A DNA stretch of 64,000 bases from Bacteroidia bacterium (lineage in GTDB: Bacteria; Bacteroidota; Ignavibacteria; SZUA-365), in NCBI GenBank assembly GCA_027493955.1, contig JAOSJT010000001.1, positions 2,033,131 to 2,097,130 of the forward strand, in the 5' to 3' direction. The position numbers and the translations under genes are program-made. Position 1 is the stretch's first letter; every line of letters starts with the position of its first letter. Below, piece by piece: positions 37,605-46,925 of the stretch. The notes under the pieces were generated by a model that had not been told where the DNA came from, searched no databases, and saw only the letters and a program-made list of their open reading frames with translations.

Positions 37605-38641
37605 GCCTGAGTGGTACTACGATGAATAATAGGGGCCTGCCGGAGATCGTTCAGCGAACGACTGCCGGTCAGGAACATGGCTCCGGTGAGGTCATGCTGC
37701 CAGCTCACGATGCGATTGCGCAGGGCCTCCTGTCCCCCCTCGAACAACGCGGTCAGGAGAGGCCGTGCCGCGCCGGTCAGATCCGCACCGAGCGTGATGC
37801 ATTTCGCGATCATCAGACCGTCCGTAATACCTCCCGAGGCTATAAGCCGCAGGTCGCCGGGTCTGTCGGCGCGGAGCGCCAGGAGCGCTTCCGCTGTCGG
37901 GATACCCCAATCGTGGAAAGCGGACGCTATTTCAATATCGTCGTTGCGGCGCAGCATTTCAACCCCTGCCCAGCTCGTTCCTCCCGCACCGGAAATGTCA
38001 ATGCAGCGCACACCGGCCTTGTACGCGCGCCGGGCGACGTCGGCGGATATGCCCGCGCCGACCTCCTTGAGAATGACGGGAACAGAGAGTCGCGAGCAGA
38101 GCATACGCAACGCATCGAGCACACCGCGGAAACGGGTATCGCCTTCGGGCTGGAGAAATTCCTGCAACGGATTGGTGTGCACGACAAGCGCGTCGGCCTC
38201 GACGAGTTCGACAAGCCGCTCCGCGGCGGCAGTGTCATGCATGCGCGCGACCTCCGGGGCGCCAATATTCGCGAGCACCGGGACCGCGTTGGCGTTGCGG
38301 CGCAGGATTTTCCAGGAGGCATGAAAGCGATCATCCTCCAGCGCCTGCCGCATGCTTCCCGCCCCAATGGCGATCCGGAGTTCCTGGCACACCTCGGCGA
38401 GCATGCCGTTGATGCGTTCCGCATCGGCGTAGCCGCCGGTCATGCCGGTGATGAGCAAGGGGAAGGACAATCGTCTGCCGAGAAATTCGGTGGAGGTGTC
38501 AATCTCCGACGCGTCGATCTCCGGAAGCGCGTTGTGGATATAGTCCCAATCCTCCAGTCCCGTACGCTTCGTACGATAACCGACCTGCCCGCTGACGCAG
38601 AGTTCGACGTGTTCCTGTTTTCTTGATGAGGTTTCGGACAT
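37601..38641 (-). CDS. fni: Type 2 isopentenyl-diphosphate delta-isomerase
   Basis: This 346-aa FMN- and NADPH-dependent enzyme interconverts IPP and DMAPP. Motifs are RKQEHVELC at the N-terminus, FLGRRLSFPLLITGMTGGY, VVHTNPLQEFLQPEGD and VILKEVGAG, and the phosphate-binding GVRCIDISGAGGTSW. The ATG at 38641 starts exactly at the family N-terminus (MSETSSRKQEHVE). It is the first gene of the string fni, polyprenyl synthase, ptsH, ptsI and pgi. The upstream region is shared with a divergent gene. Confidence 0.93.
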   Translation of the reverse strand: MSETSSRKQEHVELCVSGQVGYRTKRTGLEDWDYIHNALPEIDASEIDTSTEFLGRRLSFPLLITGMTGGYADAERINGMLAEVCQELRIAIGAGSMRQALEDDRFHASWKILRRNANAVPVLANIGAPEVARMHDTAAAERLVELVEADALVVHTNPLQEFLQPEGDTRFRGVLDALRMLCSRLSVPVILKEVGAGISADVARRAYKAGVRCIDISGAGGTSWAGVEMLRRNDDIEIASAFHDWGIPTAEALLALRADRPGDLRLIASGGITDGLMIAKCITLGADLTGAARPLLTALFEGGQEALRNRIVSWQHDLTGAMFLTGSRSLNDLRQAPIIHRSTTQA

Positions 38642-38829
38642 GATTCGCGCTTGGAATCTGCTGTGGTATCCGGATCGTTGGATTCGCAATAATATAGCAC
38701 AGAACAGCGGAATTCGCGATAAACGATTGACGAGGTACGAGGTACTATTGACGATGGACGAGGCTCAATGGAGTCCTGTCAAAGAGTGCCCTGCCGTGAG
38801 TAGCGGCCTTCGAAGTTTACGTTTCACGT

Positions 38830-38839
38830 CCCCCCCCCC
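38830..38839 (+). repeat. Ten-cytosine homopolymer in a divergent promoter region
   Basis: A run of 10 C lies 62 bases upstream of the acyltransferase-like gene and 188 bases upstream of fni. Homopolymers this long are prone to slippage and can alter promoter spacing. The same region (38727-38765) has short direct repeats of the ATTGACGA/GGTACGAGGTAC kind. No clear -35/-10 pair was seen. Confidence 0.55.
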
Positions 38840-38901
38840 GCCGAGCACCTGCCGATGGAACGATTGGCCTTGTTCTCCGGGAAAATACTTTATACATTTG
38901 T

Positions 38902-40077
38902 ATGATAGATCATAACCATCCGGTAGGAGAATTGGAAAATACTCTGCAGAACAACAACCGCCTCGTGTTACTCGATGTGATGCGTGCGTGGGCTGTGTTC
39001 ATGATGATCCAGGGGCATACGATCGATGCGTTGCTCTCGGATACGTATTATGCATCGGACTCTTTTCTGTTCAACCTCTGGCAATTCAACCGCGGACTTA
39101 CCGCCCCGATATTCCTGTTCGGCTCCGGGTTCGCATACGTCATTGCCACATTCAGAAAGATGGAAGGAACGCGTGTTCCCCTCTCCGTCGTCGTCAAGCG
39201 TTTGCGCTGGATTATCGTCCTTTTCGCGATCGGCGCGCTCATGCATCTTCCGGGGGGCACCCTGAGCTACCTGACGACGCTGTCGGGCGACGAATGGGTA
39301 CGTTTTTTCAACGTTGATGTGCTGCGCCTGATGGCCGTGTCGTTGTTCGGCCTTTTCTCGCTTCTGCTGCTTACGCGAAATCGCGAACGTCTCCTGGTGT
39401 CTGCAGTTGCGGTGGCGGTCGTGTTGTATGTCGTGGCACCGTTCACTGCCATGGTCGACTGGACGCTGCATATTCCGCAGTGGGCCGCGGCTTTCATGAA
39501 TGCCAAGACCGGCTCCTGGTTCCCGATATTCCCCTATGCGGGGCACCTCTTCGCCGGCGCAGCCGCAGCCGCGCTCTATTTGCGTTGGAAAGAGCGCGGC
39601 CTGGATAGCAAGCTTCCTTTGTATTTTCTTATCGGGGCACTCGCAATTCTGCTCGTGAGTTTTGTCCCGCGTTTGATTTTCGGTTGGAAATTGCCGCTGA
39701 ATGACGGGGCCTCGAGCATCTGGTTGAGTTTCAGCCGTGTGGGCTGGGTGCTTCTGCTGTGGTCGGTGATCGGCTTTGGATTGCGCTATGTGAAGCGCGT
39801 CCCGTCCATCATCACGATTTCCGGACAACACTCTCTGCTGATTTACGTATCGCATATTGTCGTACTGTACGGTTCGGCATGGATGCCCGGCTTCCGGCAG
39901 ATGTTTGGCAAGACCATGGACCTCGATGCGGTGATGGCTGTCATCGTATTCCTGCTGATTTCCACCACATGGGCGGCAAAAGTGGTTCACCAGTTGAAGG
40001 CCGAGAAATCCCCGATTTATCGCTATACGCCGTACGCTGCGGGGATTTTGATTTTGACCTTCATGGTCTTCGCGTAA
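38902..40077 (+). CDS. Polytopic membrane protein, DUF1624/HGSNAT-like acyltransferase
   Basis: The 391-aa protein has about ten membrane helices. It opens RLVLLDVMRAWAVFMMIQGH followed by a helix-rich LTAPIFLFGSGFAYV. This R-x-x-x-x-D-x-x-R-x...H signature is shared by DUF1624, heparan-alpha-glucosaminide N-acetyltransferase-like and related acyltransferase-3 proteins. A second conserved region is ISGQHSLLIYVSHIV near the C-terminus. Such proteins are thought to acetylate or acylate extracytoplasmic glycans. The substrate is unknown. It is monocistronic and ends in a terminator at 40099. Confidence 0.7.
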   Translation: MIDHNHPVGELENTLQNNNRLVLLDVMRAWAVFMMIQGHTIDALLSDTYYASDSFLFNLWQFNRGLTAPIFLFGSGFAYVIATFRKMEGTRVPLSVVVKRLRWIIVLFAIGALMHLPGGTLSYLTTLSGDEWVRFFNVDVLRLMAVSLFGLFSLLLLTRNRERLLVSAVAVAVVLYVVAPFTAMVDWTLHIPQWAAAFMNAKTGSWFPIFPYAGHLFAGAAAAALYLRWKERGLDSKLPLYFLIGALAILLVSFVPRLIFGWKLPLNDGASSIWLSFSRVGWVLLLWSVIGFGLRYVKRVPSIITISGQHSLLIYVSHIVVLYGSAWMPGFRQMFGKTMDLDAVMAVIVFLLISTTWAAKVVHQLKAEKSPIYRYTPYAAGILILTFMVFA

Positions 40078-40098
40078 GGAAGCACGTTCTCTCCGGAG

Positions 40099-40124
40099 AG
40101 GCCGGCCGAACAGCCGGCCTTTTC
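40099..40124 (+). terminator. Rho-independent terminator of the acyltransferase-like gene
   Basis: An 8-bp stem AGGCCGGC/GCCGGCCT with a 6-base loop is followed by TTTTCCTTT. It starts 22 bases after the stop codon. Confidence 0.85.
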
Positions 40125-40306
40125 CTTTCAGGGAGAAGCGGAAAGGAGTATCCGGTCCAGCCCGCTCCCGCTTCAGTGGATGTTCGACGCGGCCACCCGA
40201 CAGAAGAAGGGGCTTTTCACCAATCCACACCGGTGCGCGTACACGGGTGCTGCAGGGCAATACGGATTGGCTTGCAAGTGCCTGACCCTCCCAGTAATTT
40301 GCCAGA

Positions 40307-43024
40307 ATGCAATTTCCGAAGCTTATAGTACTCCTCCTCACCCCATTCTCTCTGTGCTGTTCACCAACCATGGCTCAAGAGATGGCAACTCCCGCTCCTG
40401 TTGCAGCTGGATTCCGCGTCGCGCCGGGGACAGACGGAGCTTCGCAGACAGCGGCCGTGAACGATACAAGAACCGGAAAGCGATTCGGTCTCGTGCTCAG
40501 CGGGGGCGGAGCGCGCGGGCTTGCGCAAGTCGGCGTTTTGAAAGCGTTGGAGGAAGAAGGTATCCGCCCGGATTTTATCGTCGGTGTCAGTATCGGCAGC
40601 ATCATCGGCGGACTGTATGCCGCGGGATACAGTGCTACACGACTCGAGAAGGCCGTCCGCGATCTGAACTGGAAGGAATTACTGCAACTTTCCGATGCAG
40701 CCGACAGGCGCATTCTCACTATCGACCAGAAATCGATGGCGGACCGCTCCATCCTCACCGTGCATCTCGACGGTCTGCAGCCTGTGTTACCCACCGCCGC
40801 TTCCAACGGTCAGCGCCTCATGAACGCGCTCAATACGCTCGTGATACAAAGTCTCTATCATAGCACAAATTTCGATTCACTCGCCATCCCTTTCCGCGCC
40901 GTGGCAACAGATTTGCACAGCGGCCAACGGGTGGTATTGCGCCACGGCAATCTCGCCGAGGCGCTCCGGGCGAGCTCCGCCATCCCGGTGATGTACTCTC
41001 CCGTTGCGCGGGACGGCATGCTGCTGGTGGACGGCGGCCTCGTCTCCAATGTTCCTGTCGATGTCGCCAGAGAGGCCGGTTGCGATATCGTCGTGGCCGT
41101 AAACACCACAAGCCCCCTCCGCACGCCGGAGCAGCTTTCCAATGTGCTGGAGACGCTGGATCAGGTGTTCAACGTGATGATGACCAAACAGGCGGAGAAC
41201 TTGTGCCGTCTTGCGGATATGGTGATTGAGCCGGGACTGGGCAGCACTGCCGCCACGGATTTTTCCAATCCGGACAGTCTCGTCGCGATCGGATATATCG
41301 AGGGAAAAAGGACAGCGCGGGCATTGAAAGCTTTACTCGCGGCTCGCACATCTTCCGCGAATCCGATGTCCGCATATTCGGATCTGAGGAGTACGCAACT
41401 TTCCGATCCCGCTTCACAGTCCTATGCAAGCACGTTACGGACCTCCGGCTCAGCTGAAGGGGACCCTTCCGACGTCAGCGTCGCAGAGGAAGATACGACA
41501 GCAGGTACAGCAGCCACCCGAGGGGGCTCGATAGCGAACGCTACCGTCACCCGTGCCATCAGCACCATCCGTCTCCATGGCGTTTCTGCGCTCACGGAAG
41601 CAGGAATCGCCGGCATCGAGAGCCGCTGGTTGCGCCAGCCGTTTCATCAGGAGAATCTGCGTTCGCTGCGCGAATACATTCTGGAAGAATACCGGTTGCG
41701 CGGTTACTCCCTCGCCTACATCCGAGAGATGGACGCAGATCCGGAATCCGGAAGCATTCGCATCGTGATCGAAGAAGGACGCATTCGCGACATCCGGGTC
41801 GAGGGAAATGAGAGAACGGATGCCGTGGTAATTCTTCGGGAAATTCCGCTCAAGGCCGGCGCCATTTTTCGCATCGGAGACATCGAACAGGGGATGAACA
41901 ATCTCGCGGCGCTTCCGCTGTTCCACAACGTGACCTTCGACGTCGAGGATGTCGAAGGTGATCCCGTGCTTATCATTCGCGTCCAGGAGCGGACCTCGCA
42001 AATGCTGCAGGTCGGTGTCCTTGTGGATAATGAACGCAACGCCCAGCTTGGGGTACTCCTCCGCGACGCCAGTTTTCTTGGGAGCGGGACCGAATTGCGC
42101 GGCTCGTTCTTCAGCGGTGCTCGGAATCGGCGTTTTGCGGCGGAATACCATACGAACCGAATGTTCTATACCCCCTTCAGTTTCACTGCGGAAGGCTACT
42201 ACGGCTTCAGAGACCACAATGAATACGGCGATGTGGAAGGGCTTTCGCGTTCCCGATTCGAGCGTGAGGTGCAGTCCGTGTATCGCGCCATCGGTTATGG
42301 AGCGCAGGCGTCCCTCGGAATGTACGCAGGTCGCTTCGGTATCCTGAACGGAAGACTCCGATACGAGCAGCAGAGCATACGCACAACAGAATTCCGGAAA
42401 AAGGATGCCGGGGATCTGGCCGAAAATCACCTGGTGGTATCGGTCGGCTTCTCCGTTACACTGGACACACAGGACAGATATCCTTTCCCGGACGAGGGTG
42501 TCCATTTTCAAGGAGAATACCAATCCGCCCAGCGTTTCCTTGGCGGCGAAGTCGCATTCTCGCGTATCGATGCACGGTACGAGTTCTATCTTCCCCTGAT
42601 TGAAGATGTCATCGTGCTCCATCCCAGGCTGCAATTCGGCTACGGCGACAAAACCATGCCCCGGTACGAGGAATTTCGTATCGGCGGATTATTCTCCTTT
42701 ATCGGGATGCGGGAAAACGAATTCAACGGCCGGCAAATCGCAGTGGGCGGCATAGAGCTGCGATACCGCCTTCCGTTCGACATTCTCTTTGATTCCTATC
42801 TGTCGCTGCGCTACGATATCGGCCGCACATGGTCCAATCCCGAGTTGATACGTATCTCGGAATTGCGACAGGGAGCGGGTTTTGTTCTCGGGCTCGACAC
42901 ACCGATAGGCCCCGCGCTGTTCGGCGTAGGAAAGAGTTTTCTTCCTGTGAAAAATAATCCTGAAACCTCTGTGAAGATTGGTCCGACCAACCTGTACTTC
43001 AGTATCGGCGTGCCGTTGGAATGA
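40307..43024 (+). CDS. Patatin-POTRA-barrel protein (type Vd autotransporter/PlpD-like phospholipase)
   Basis: The 905-aa protein has a signal peptide and then a patatin domain (residues about 58-340). The oxyanion loop GGGARG, nucleophile S95 in GVSIGS and catalytic D242 in VDGGLVSNVP are all intact. A Ser/Thr-rich linker follows. Two POTRA-like modules (about 420-575: IRLHGVSALTEAGI, IRDIRVEGNERTDAVV) precede a 16-strand-like barrel ending GVPLE. This is the layout of type Vd autotransporters, in which the barrel delivers a phospholipase A-type passenger. The usual order of patatin, POTRA and barrel is kept, with two POTRAs rather than one and extra length over PlpD. It ends 6 bases short of the convergent aminopeptidase gene. 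Confidence 0.87.
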   Translation: MQFPKLIVLLLTPFSLCCSPTMAQEMATPAPVAAGFRVAPGTDGASQTAAVNDTRTGKRFGLVLSGGGARGLAQVGVLKALEEEGIRPDFIVGVSIGSIIGGLYAAGYSATRLEKAVRDLNWKELLQLSDAADRRILTIDQKSMADRSILTVHLDGLQPVLPTAASNGQRLMNALNTLVIQSLYHSTNFDSLAIPFRAVATDLHSGQRVVLRHGNLAEALRASSAIPVMYSPVARDGMLLVDGGLVSNVPVDVAREAGCDIVVAVNTTSPLRTPEQLSNVLETLDQVFNVMMTKQAENLCRLADMVIEPGLGSTAATDFSNPDSLVAIGYIEGKRTARALKALLAARTSSANPMSAYSDLRSTQLSDPASQSYASTLRTSGSAEGDPSDVSVAEEDTTAGTAATRGGSIANATVTRAISTIRLHGVSALTEAGIAGIESRWLRQPFHQENLRSLREYILEEYRLRGYSLAYIREMDADPESGSIRIVIEEGRIRDIRVEGNERTDAVVILREIPLKAGAIFRIGDIEQGMNNLAALPLFHNVTFDVEDVEGDPVLIIRVQERTSQMLQVGVLVDNERNAQLGVLLRDASFLGSGTELRGSFFSGARNRRFAAEYHTNRMFYTPFSFTAEGYYGFRDHNEYGDVEGLSRSRFEREVQSVYRAIGYGAQASLGMYAGRFGILNGRLRYEQQSIRTTEFRKKDAGDLAENHLVVSVGFSVTLDTQDRYPFPDEGVHFQGEYQSAQRFLGGEVAFSRIDARYEFYLPLIEDVIVLHPRLQFGYGDKTMPRYEEFRIGGLFSFIGMRENEFNGRQIAVGGIELRYRLPFDILFDSYLSLRYDIGRTWSNPELIRISELRQGAGFVLGLDTPIGPALFGVGKSFLPVKNNPETSVKIGPTNLYFSIGVPLE

Positions 43025-43030
43025 AACGCA

Positions 43031-44533
43031 TCACTCGGTTTTTCCACTGAGGAATTCGGTCAGCAGCCGCACCCCCGAGCCTGTGCCGCCCTTGGGATGA
43101 TAATCCGTGGCTGCCTCAATCGATGCTGTACCCGCGATATCCAGATGAACCCATGGTGTGTCGCCGGCGAAATGCTTCAGGAATGCTGCGGCGGTAATGG
43201 CACCCCCCCAACGACCAGCAATATTTTTCATATCCGCAACGTCACTCTCAAGCATTTTCGAGTATTCATCGAAAAGCGGCAACTGCCATACGCGCTCAAA
43301 CGTCCGTTCACCGGCGCTTTTCAATTCATTCATGGTCTCTTCGTCCGTACCCATCATGCCAATGGCATGTGATGCGAGCGCAACGACAACCGCTCCGGTG
43401 AGTGTCGCAAGGTCAATGATGCCCGCCGGTTTGAAACGCTGTGCATACACCAGAGCGTCCGCAAGGATGAGACGTCCCTCGGCGTCCGTGTTGAGCACTT
43501 CGACAGTGCTGCCATCGGACATGGTAATGATGTCGCCCGGACACATCGCCGAACCACCAGTCATGTTGTCCGTGACGGGAATCAGTCCTATGATGCGGGC
43601 CGGGAGTTTGAGCTTGGCAGCAGCCATCATTACGCCAAGTACTGCGGCTGCACCGCTCATATCGGTTTTCATGTCCTCCATGGATGCCGCCGGCTTGATC
43701 GAGAGACCGCCGGAATCGAAGGTTATGCCCTTCCCTACCAGCACCCAGGGTTTGAGCCGCCGCTTCTTGTCGTTGTATTCCATGATGATAAAACGCGGCT
43801 CATGATCACTGCCTTTATTCACCGCCAGAAGACCACCCATTTTGTTGGCCGTAATCTCCGTGCGATTCAGTACCAGGGTTTTGATCAGCAGCTTTTTCCC
43901 CAGGGCGACAGCTTCCTTCGCAAAGGTTTCCGGGGTGACGACATTCGCGGGAGCATTGACCAGATTGCGAGTATATTCAACGGCTTCCGCAATGATCATC
44001 GCGTGATTCAGACCGTTTTTCATCCGGCTCTGGAAGCCCTCGTCTGCAGTGACGAGTTTGATCTCCGCGAGCTTGGTTTTATCCGCATCCTTCTTTTTTC
44101 CTTTGAACGCGTCGTAGCTGTACGAGGCAAGTAGTGCTCCTTCCGCCAGCGCGGTGACGCTGTCTTCAAAAGACACCGCCTGTATTTTGCGGATATGCTC
44201 ATCGAGAGGACAATAGATGGAAACAACAGGCGCTTTCGCCGCCTTCTTCACCGCTTGTGCGGCAGCGCGGCGCAACCGCTCCGTCGTAAGCGCTTCGGCG
44301 GGACCGAGTCCGACAAGCAGGAATTGTCCCATCGGTGTCGCGGCGAGGAAACTTTCGTCGGCTTTGCCGCAGAATTGCCCGTTGGCACGCAGGGCAGCCG
44401 CTATTTCCTGCAGTTCGGGGGCAATACGCTTCAACGCCGCGACTGCCTGCGCGGAATCTTCAAAGAGCGGGATCGCGTGAATGGTTGCAGGGATGCGATC
44501 AGCGGTTCCGTAGTGGCTTGTACATTTCACCAT
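43031..44533 (-). CDS. pepA: Leucyl aminopeptidase (M17 family)
   Basis: The 500-aa protein carries the M17 metal/active-site motifs VGKGITFDSGGLSIKPAASM, DMSGAAAVLG and NTDAEGRLILADALVYA. These define a two-zinc (or manganese) cytosolic aminopeptidase that removes N-terminal Leu and other residues. The ATG at 44533 is chosen because AGGAG (complement of 44541-44545) lies 7 bases upstream and because the upstream extension is Cys/Pro-rich. It converges with the patatin gene without an evident terminator. Confidence 0.92.
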   Translation of the reverse strand: MVKCTSHYGTADRIPATIHAIPLFEDSAQAVAALKRIAPELQEIAAALRANGQFCGKADESFLAATPMGQFLLVGLGPAEALTTERLRRAAAQAVKKAAKAPVVSIYCPLDEHIRKIQAVSFEDSVTALAEGALLASYSYDAFKGKKKDADKTKLAEIKLVTADEGFQSRMKNGLNHAMIIAEAVEYTRNLVNAPANVVTPETFAKEAVALGKKLLIKTLVLNRTEITANKMGGLLAVNKGSDHEPRFIIMEYNDKKRRLKPWVLVGKGITFDSGGLSIKPAASMEDMKTDMSGAAAVLGVMMAAAKLKLPARIIGLIPVTDNMTGGSAMCPGDIITMSDGSTVEVLNTDAEGRLILADALVYAQRFKPAGIIDLATLTGAVVVALASHAIGMMGTDEETMNELKSAGERTFERVWQLPLFDEYSKMLESDVADMKNIAGRWGGAITAAAFLKHFAGDTPWVHLDIAGTASIEAATDYHPKGGTGSGVRLLTEFLSGKTE

Positions 44534-44892
44534 GAGAGCTCTCCTGATGGATGATACGCCGTACAGCACACACGGCGGGGGATGGACATTGACGCAGGGG
44601 ACAATGGTACATCTGATTAGTGTAGCAGAATTTTTATCAACATACAACTGCATCCTGTGATATCACGAAATCCAGATGCCAGGAAATCCGGTATCACGCG
44701 AGCGAAAACCGCGTCGTCCAGTGGCAACGCCGGACTACGCATGTATCCATCGCGCAGCTCCGACGCGACAGATACCATTGTGGATCCGATGTTCTCCGTG
44801 TTCTCGCTCCCTCGATATCGCGTGAAACGAGGACACACAGCGCAATGCGTGTTGAGAGGCACGTACAGAAGGGGTGGCAGCGCCACCGCCGA
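44534..44892. other. Gene-free interval, only a weak open frame
   Basis: Between the aminopeptidase start and the SDR stop, one minus-strand frame (44617-44886, 89 codons) is open but matches nothing I know and has no ribosome binding site. I see no hairpin or repeat. It probably holds the aminopeptidase promoter and the 3' tail of the pterin operon. Confidence 0.35.
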
Positions 44893-45609
44893 TCAGGACG
44901 GGTCGCTGGGCCGAATATCAATTTCGCTGATCAATGCCCGGCGCGGTGTACGAAGGGCATCGAGTATGCTGGCCGCCACATCGTCCGCGCGTAGAATTTT
45001 CTCGCGATTGGGTGACATCGGCGTCCCGTCGAAAAAAGCGGTATCCGTCGAACCGGGGAACACCGAAACGACGCGCACATTGTGCTTACGTACTTCGAGC
45101 ATCAGCGACTGTGCAAGACCGCGAACAGCGAATTTGCTGGTAGAATACCCTGTGCCGCCGGCGAAACCATTTTTACCCGCCAAGGATGAAACAATGACCG
45201 CATCGCCGCCTCCGCGCGAAATCATCACAGGCACGGTGTGGCGCAGCGTGAGAAACACCCCTCGTACATTCGTGTTGATCATAGCGTCAAATTCGTCCGT
45301 GCGCAGCTCCGTCAAAGGCCTGAACACTCCGAAGCCAGCGTTCGCGACGACGATATCAATGCCACCGAATGCTTCAACCGTTTGCCTGGTGAAGGCCGTA
45401 AGTTGTGTTTCATCGCCCACATCGCAGACGGTAGTCAGAAGGCGATCCGCCGCCGTGCCGGCATCTGTTCGGACATCATCGAGGCGCTGTGCGGATCTTC
45501 CGCACGCGGCGACGGCGGCACCTTCGCGCAACAGCGCCAGGGTAAGCGCACGGCCGATGCCGCTGCTCGCACCAGTAATCACGGCTGTTTTCCCTTCAAA
45601 CGTCGTCAC
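44893..45609 (-). CDS. Short-chain dehydrogenase/reductase, pterin-cluster copy 2
   Basis: The 238-aa SDR has the NAD(P)-binding GASSGIGRA, the central VANAGFG (in place of NNAG) and the catalytic GYSTSK (Tyr-x-x-x-Lys) preceded by VSSLAGKNG. It ends EIDIRPSDPS. The GTG at 45609 is used, with GGAGG at a 6-base distance and a GTGA overlap with the previous SDR gene. It is the last gene of a string PTPS, folE, SDR, SDR. By context it may reduce a pterin intermediate, as sepiapterin reductase does, but the fold alone does not give the substrate. Confidence 0.85.
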   Translation of the reverse strand: MTTFEGKTAVITGASSGIGRALTLALLREGAAVAACGRSAQRLDDVRTDAGTAADRLLTTVCDVGDETQLTAFTRQTVEAFGGIDIVVANAGFGVFRPLTELRTDEFDAMINTNVRGVFLTLRHTVPVMISRGGGDAVIVSSLAGKNGFAGGTGYSTSKFAVRGLAQSLMLEVRKHNVRVVSVFPGSTDTAFFDGTPMSPNREKILRADDVAASILDALRTPRRALISEIDIRPSDPS

Positions 45610-46316
45610 AATCCGCCTCCGATGGGCTGCATGAAAATTTCTTCGTACATCACGCCGTGAGGTGCGGAACAGGCGTGCACGATAGCGGAGGCCACGTCCT
45701 CCGGCTGCATCATTTTTTCGCCATGCTTCTCCAACACGCGCGTGGGCCATATTTCGGTATAGGTCGCTCCCGGAAACACCGAGATCACGCGTATACCGGA
45801 TTTCCGTACCTCGAGCCGCAGGCAGTCTGCCATCGCTTTGAGGCCGGCCTTCCCGGCGCTGTACACGGAACTGTCCGGAAACGCGTGCACTGCAGCCATG
45901 GACGACACCATGACTACCGCGCCCCGCCCCTTCTCGATCATGCCCGGAAGCACCGCCTGCGTACAGAGAAACGGCCCCCGGAGGTTGGTGCTGTGCAAGG
46001 TATCGAAATCTTCGATGGTCGAGGAAAGGAAGGGCCGGAATACTGTCGTGCCGGCGTTGTTGACCAATATGTCCACGCCCCCGCTTTGCGACGCGATTTT
46101 CTGTCCCGCTGCCTGCACTGCAGTTTCATCTGCGACATCGCAGGGCAGCAGCAGCAGATTTTCATTGTCGACACCCTCGAACGCCGCTTCGAGGCGCTCC
46201 ATAGTCCGCGCGCTCGCGACTACCCGCGCACCAGCGTTCAAAAATGCTCCGGCCGTCGCCCTGCCAATGCCTGCACTGGCTCCGGTAACCCATACAACCG
46301 TCGAACGGAATTCCAT
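45606..46316 (-). CDS. Short-chain dehydrogenase/reductase, pterin-cluster copy 1
   Basis: This 236-aa SDR has GASAGIGRA, VNNAGTT, VSSMAAVHAFPDSS and catalytic YSAGK. It follows folE by 3 bases and overlaps the second SDR gene by GTGA. The two SDRs share layout (VFRPL/VFRPF, LRLEVRKSGIRVISVFPG against LMLEVRKHNVRVVSVFPG), so they look like a tandem duplication that has diverged. A sepiapterin-reductase-like role is inferred from the neighbouring PTPS; a general keto-reductase is the alternative. Confidence 0.85.
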   Translation of the reverse strand: MEFRSTVVWVTGASAGIGRATAGAFLNAGARVVASARTMERLEAAFEGVDNENLLLLPCDVADETAVQAAGQKIASQSGGVDILVNNAGTTVFRPFLSSTIEDFDTLHSTNLRGPFLCTQAVLPGMIEKGRGAVVMVSSMAAVHAFPDSSVYSAGKAGLKAMADCLRLEVRKSGIRVISVFPGATYTEIWPTRVLEKHGEKMMQPEDVASAIVHACSAPHGVMYEEIFMQPIGGGL

Positions 46317-46319
46317 GCG

Positions 46320-46925
46320 TTAAAACCCTGTATTGATGAGACGGAGAAACTCTTCGCGCGTTTTGGAATTGCTTCGGAACGCACCGAGCATTTCGCTGGT
46401 CGTGGCTACGGAGTTCTGTTTCTGCACACCGCGCATCATCATGCACATATGCCTGCCCTCGCATACCACCGCGACACCCATTGGCTGCAGTGCCTGCTGC
46501 AGCGCATCGGCGATTTGTTGCGTCATGCGCTCCTGCACCTGCAAGCGCTGGGCGAACACATCCACAATGCGGGGAATTTTGCTCAAGCCGACAATTTTCT
46601 TGTTCGGGATATACGCAACATGGCACTTGCCGAAAAAGGGAAGGAGATGGTGTTCGCACATCGAGTAATAGTCAATGTCCTTGACGATGACCATTTCGTT
46701 GTACTCTTCTTCGAAAATTGCGCCGTTGAGCACCTCTTCGATGTTCTGGTGATACCCACGTGTGAGAAAATGCCAAGCTTTCGCGACCCGATGCGGCGTT
46801 TTCAGGAGCCCCTCACGCCCGGGGTCCTCGCCGATACGGGTCAATATTCCGGTTATCAGATGTTCAAATTCCGGATCACTCGCATCTTCGTGCTTTTGCT
46901 GGAAAGCTTCATCCGGTGTATGCAT
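46320..46925 (-). CDS. folE: GTP cyclohydrolase I
   Basis: The 201-aa enzyme converts GTP to 7,8-dihydroneopterin triphosphate. Zinc ligands C90, H93 and C161 are visible in [14 protein letters not shown] and [22 protein letters not shown] and [24 protein letters not shown] are the other signatures. It overlaps the PTPS stop by one base (TAATG). It may feed both folate and a biopterin-like pathway. Confidence 0.97.
   Translation of the reverse strand: MHTPDEAFQQKHEDASDPEFEHLITGILTRIGEDPGREGLLKTPHRVAKAWHFLTRGYHQNIEEVLNGAIFEEEYNEMVIVKDIDYYSMCEHHLLPFFGKCHVAYIPNKKIVGLSKIPRIVDVFAQRLQVQERMTQQIADALQQALQPMGVAVVCEGRHMCMMMRGVQKQNSVATTSEMLGAFRSNSKTREEFLRLINTGF

Noticed and set aside
38968-40371. 467-codon minus-strand open frame
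   Set aside because: Antisense to the membrane acyltransferase-like gene; no domain or signal, charged composition.
41450-42634. 394-codon minus-strand open frame
   Set aside because: Antisense to the patatin-POTRA-barrel gene, whose catalytic and barrel motifs are clear.
44617-44886. 89-codon minus-strand frame between the aminopeptidase and SDR genes
   Set aside because: No family resemblance, no ribosome binding site; Cys/Pro-rich composition typical of chance frames.
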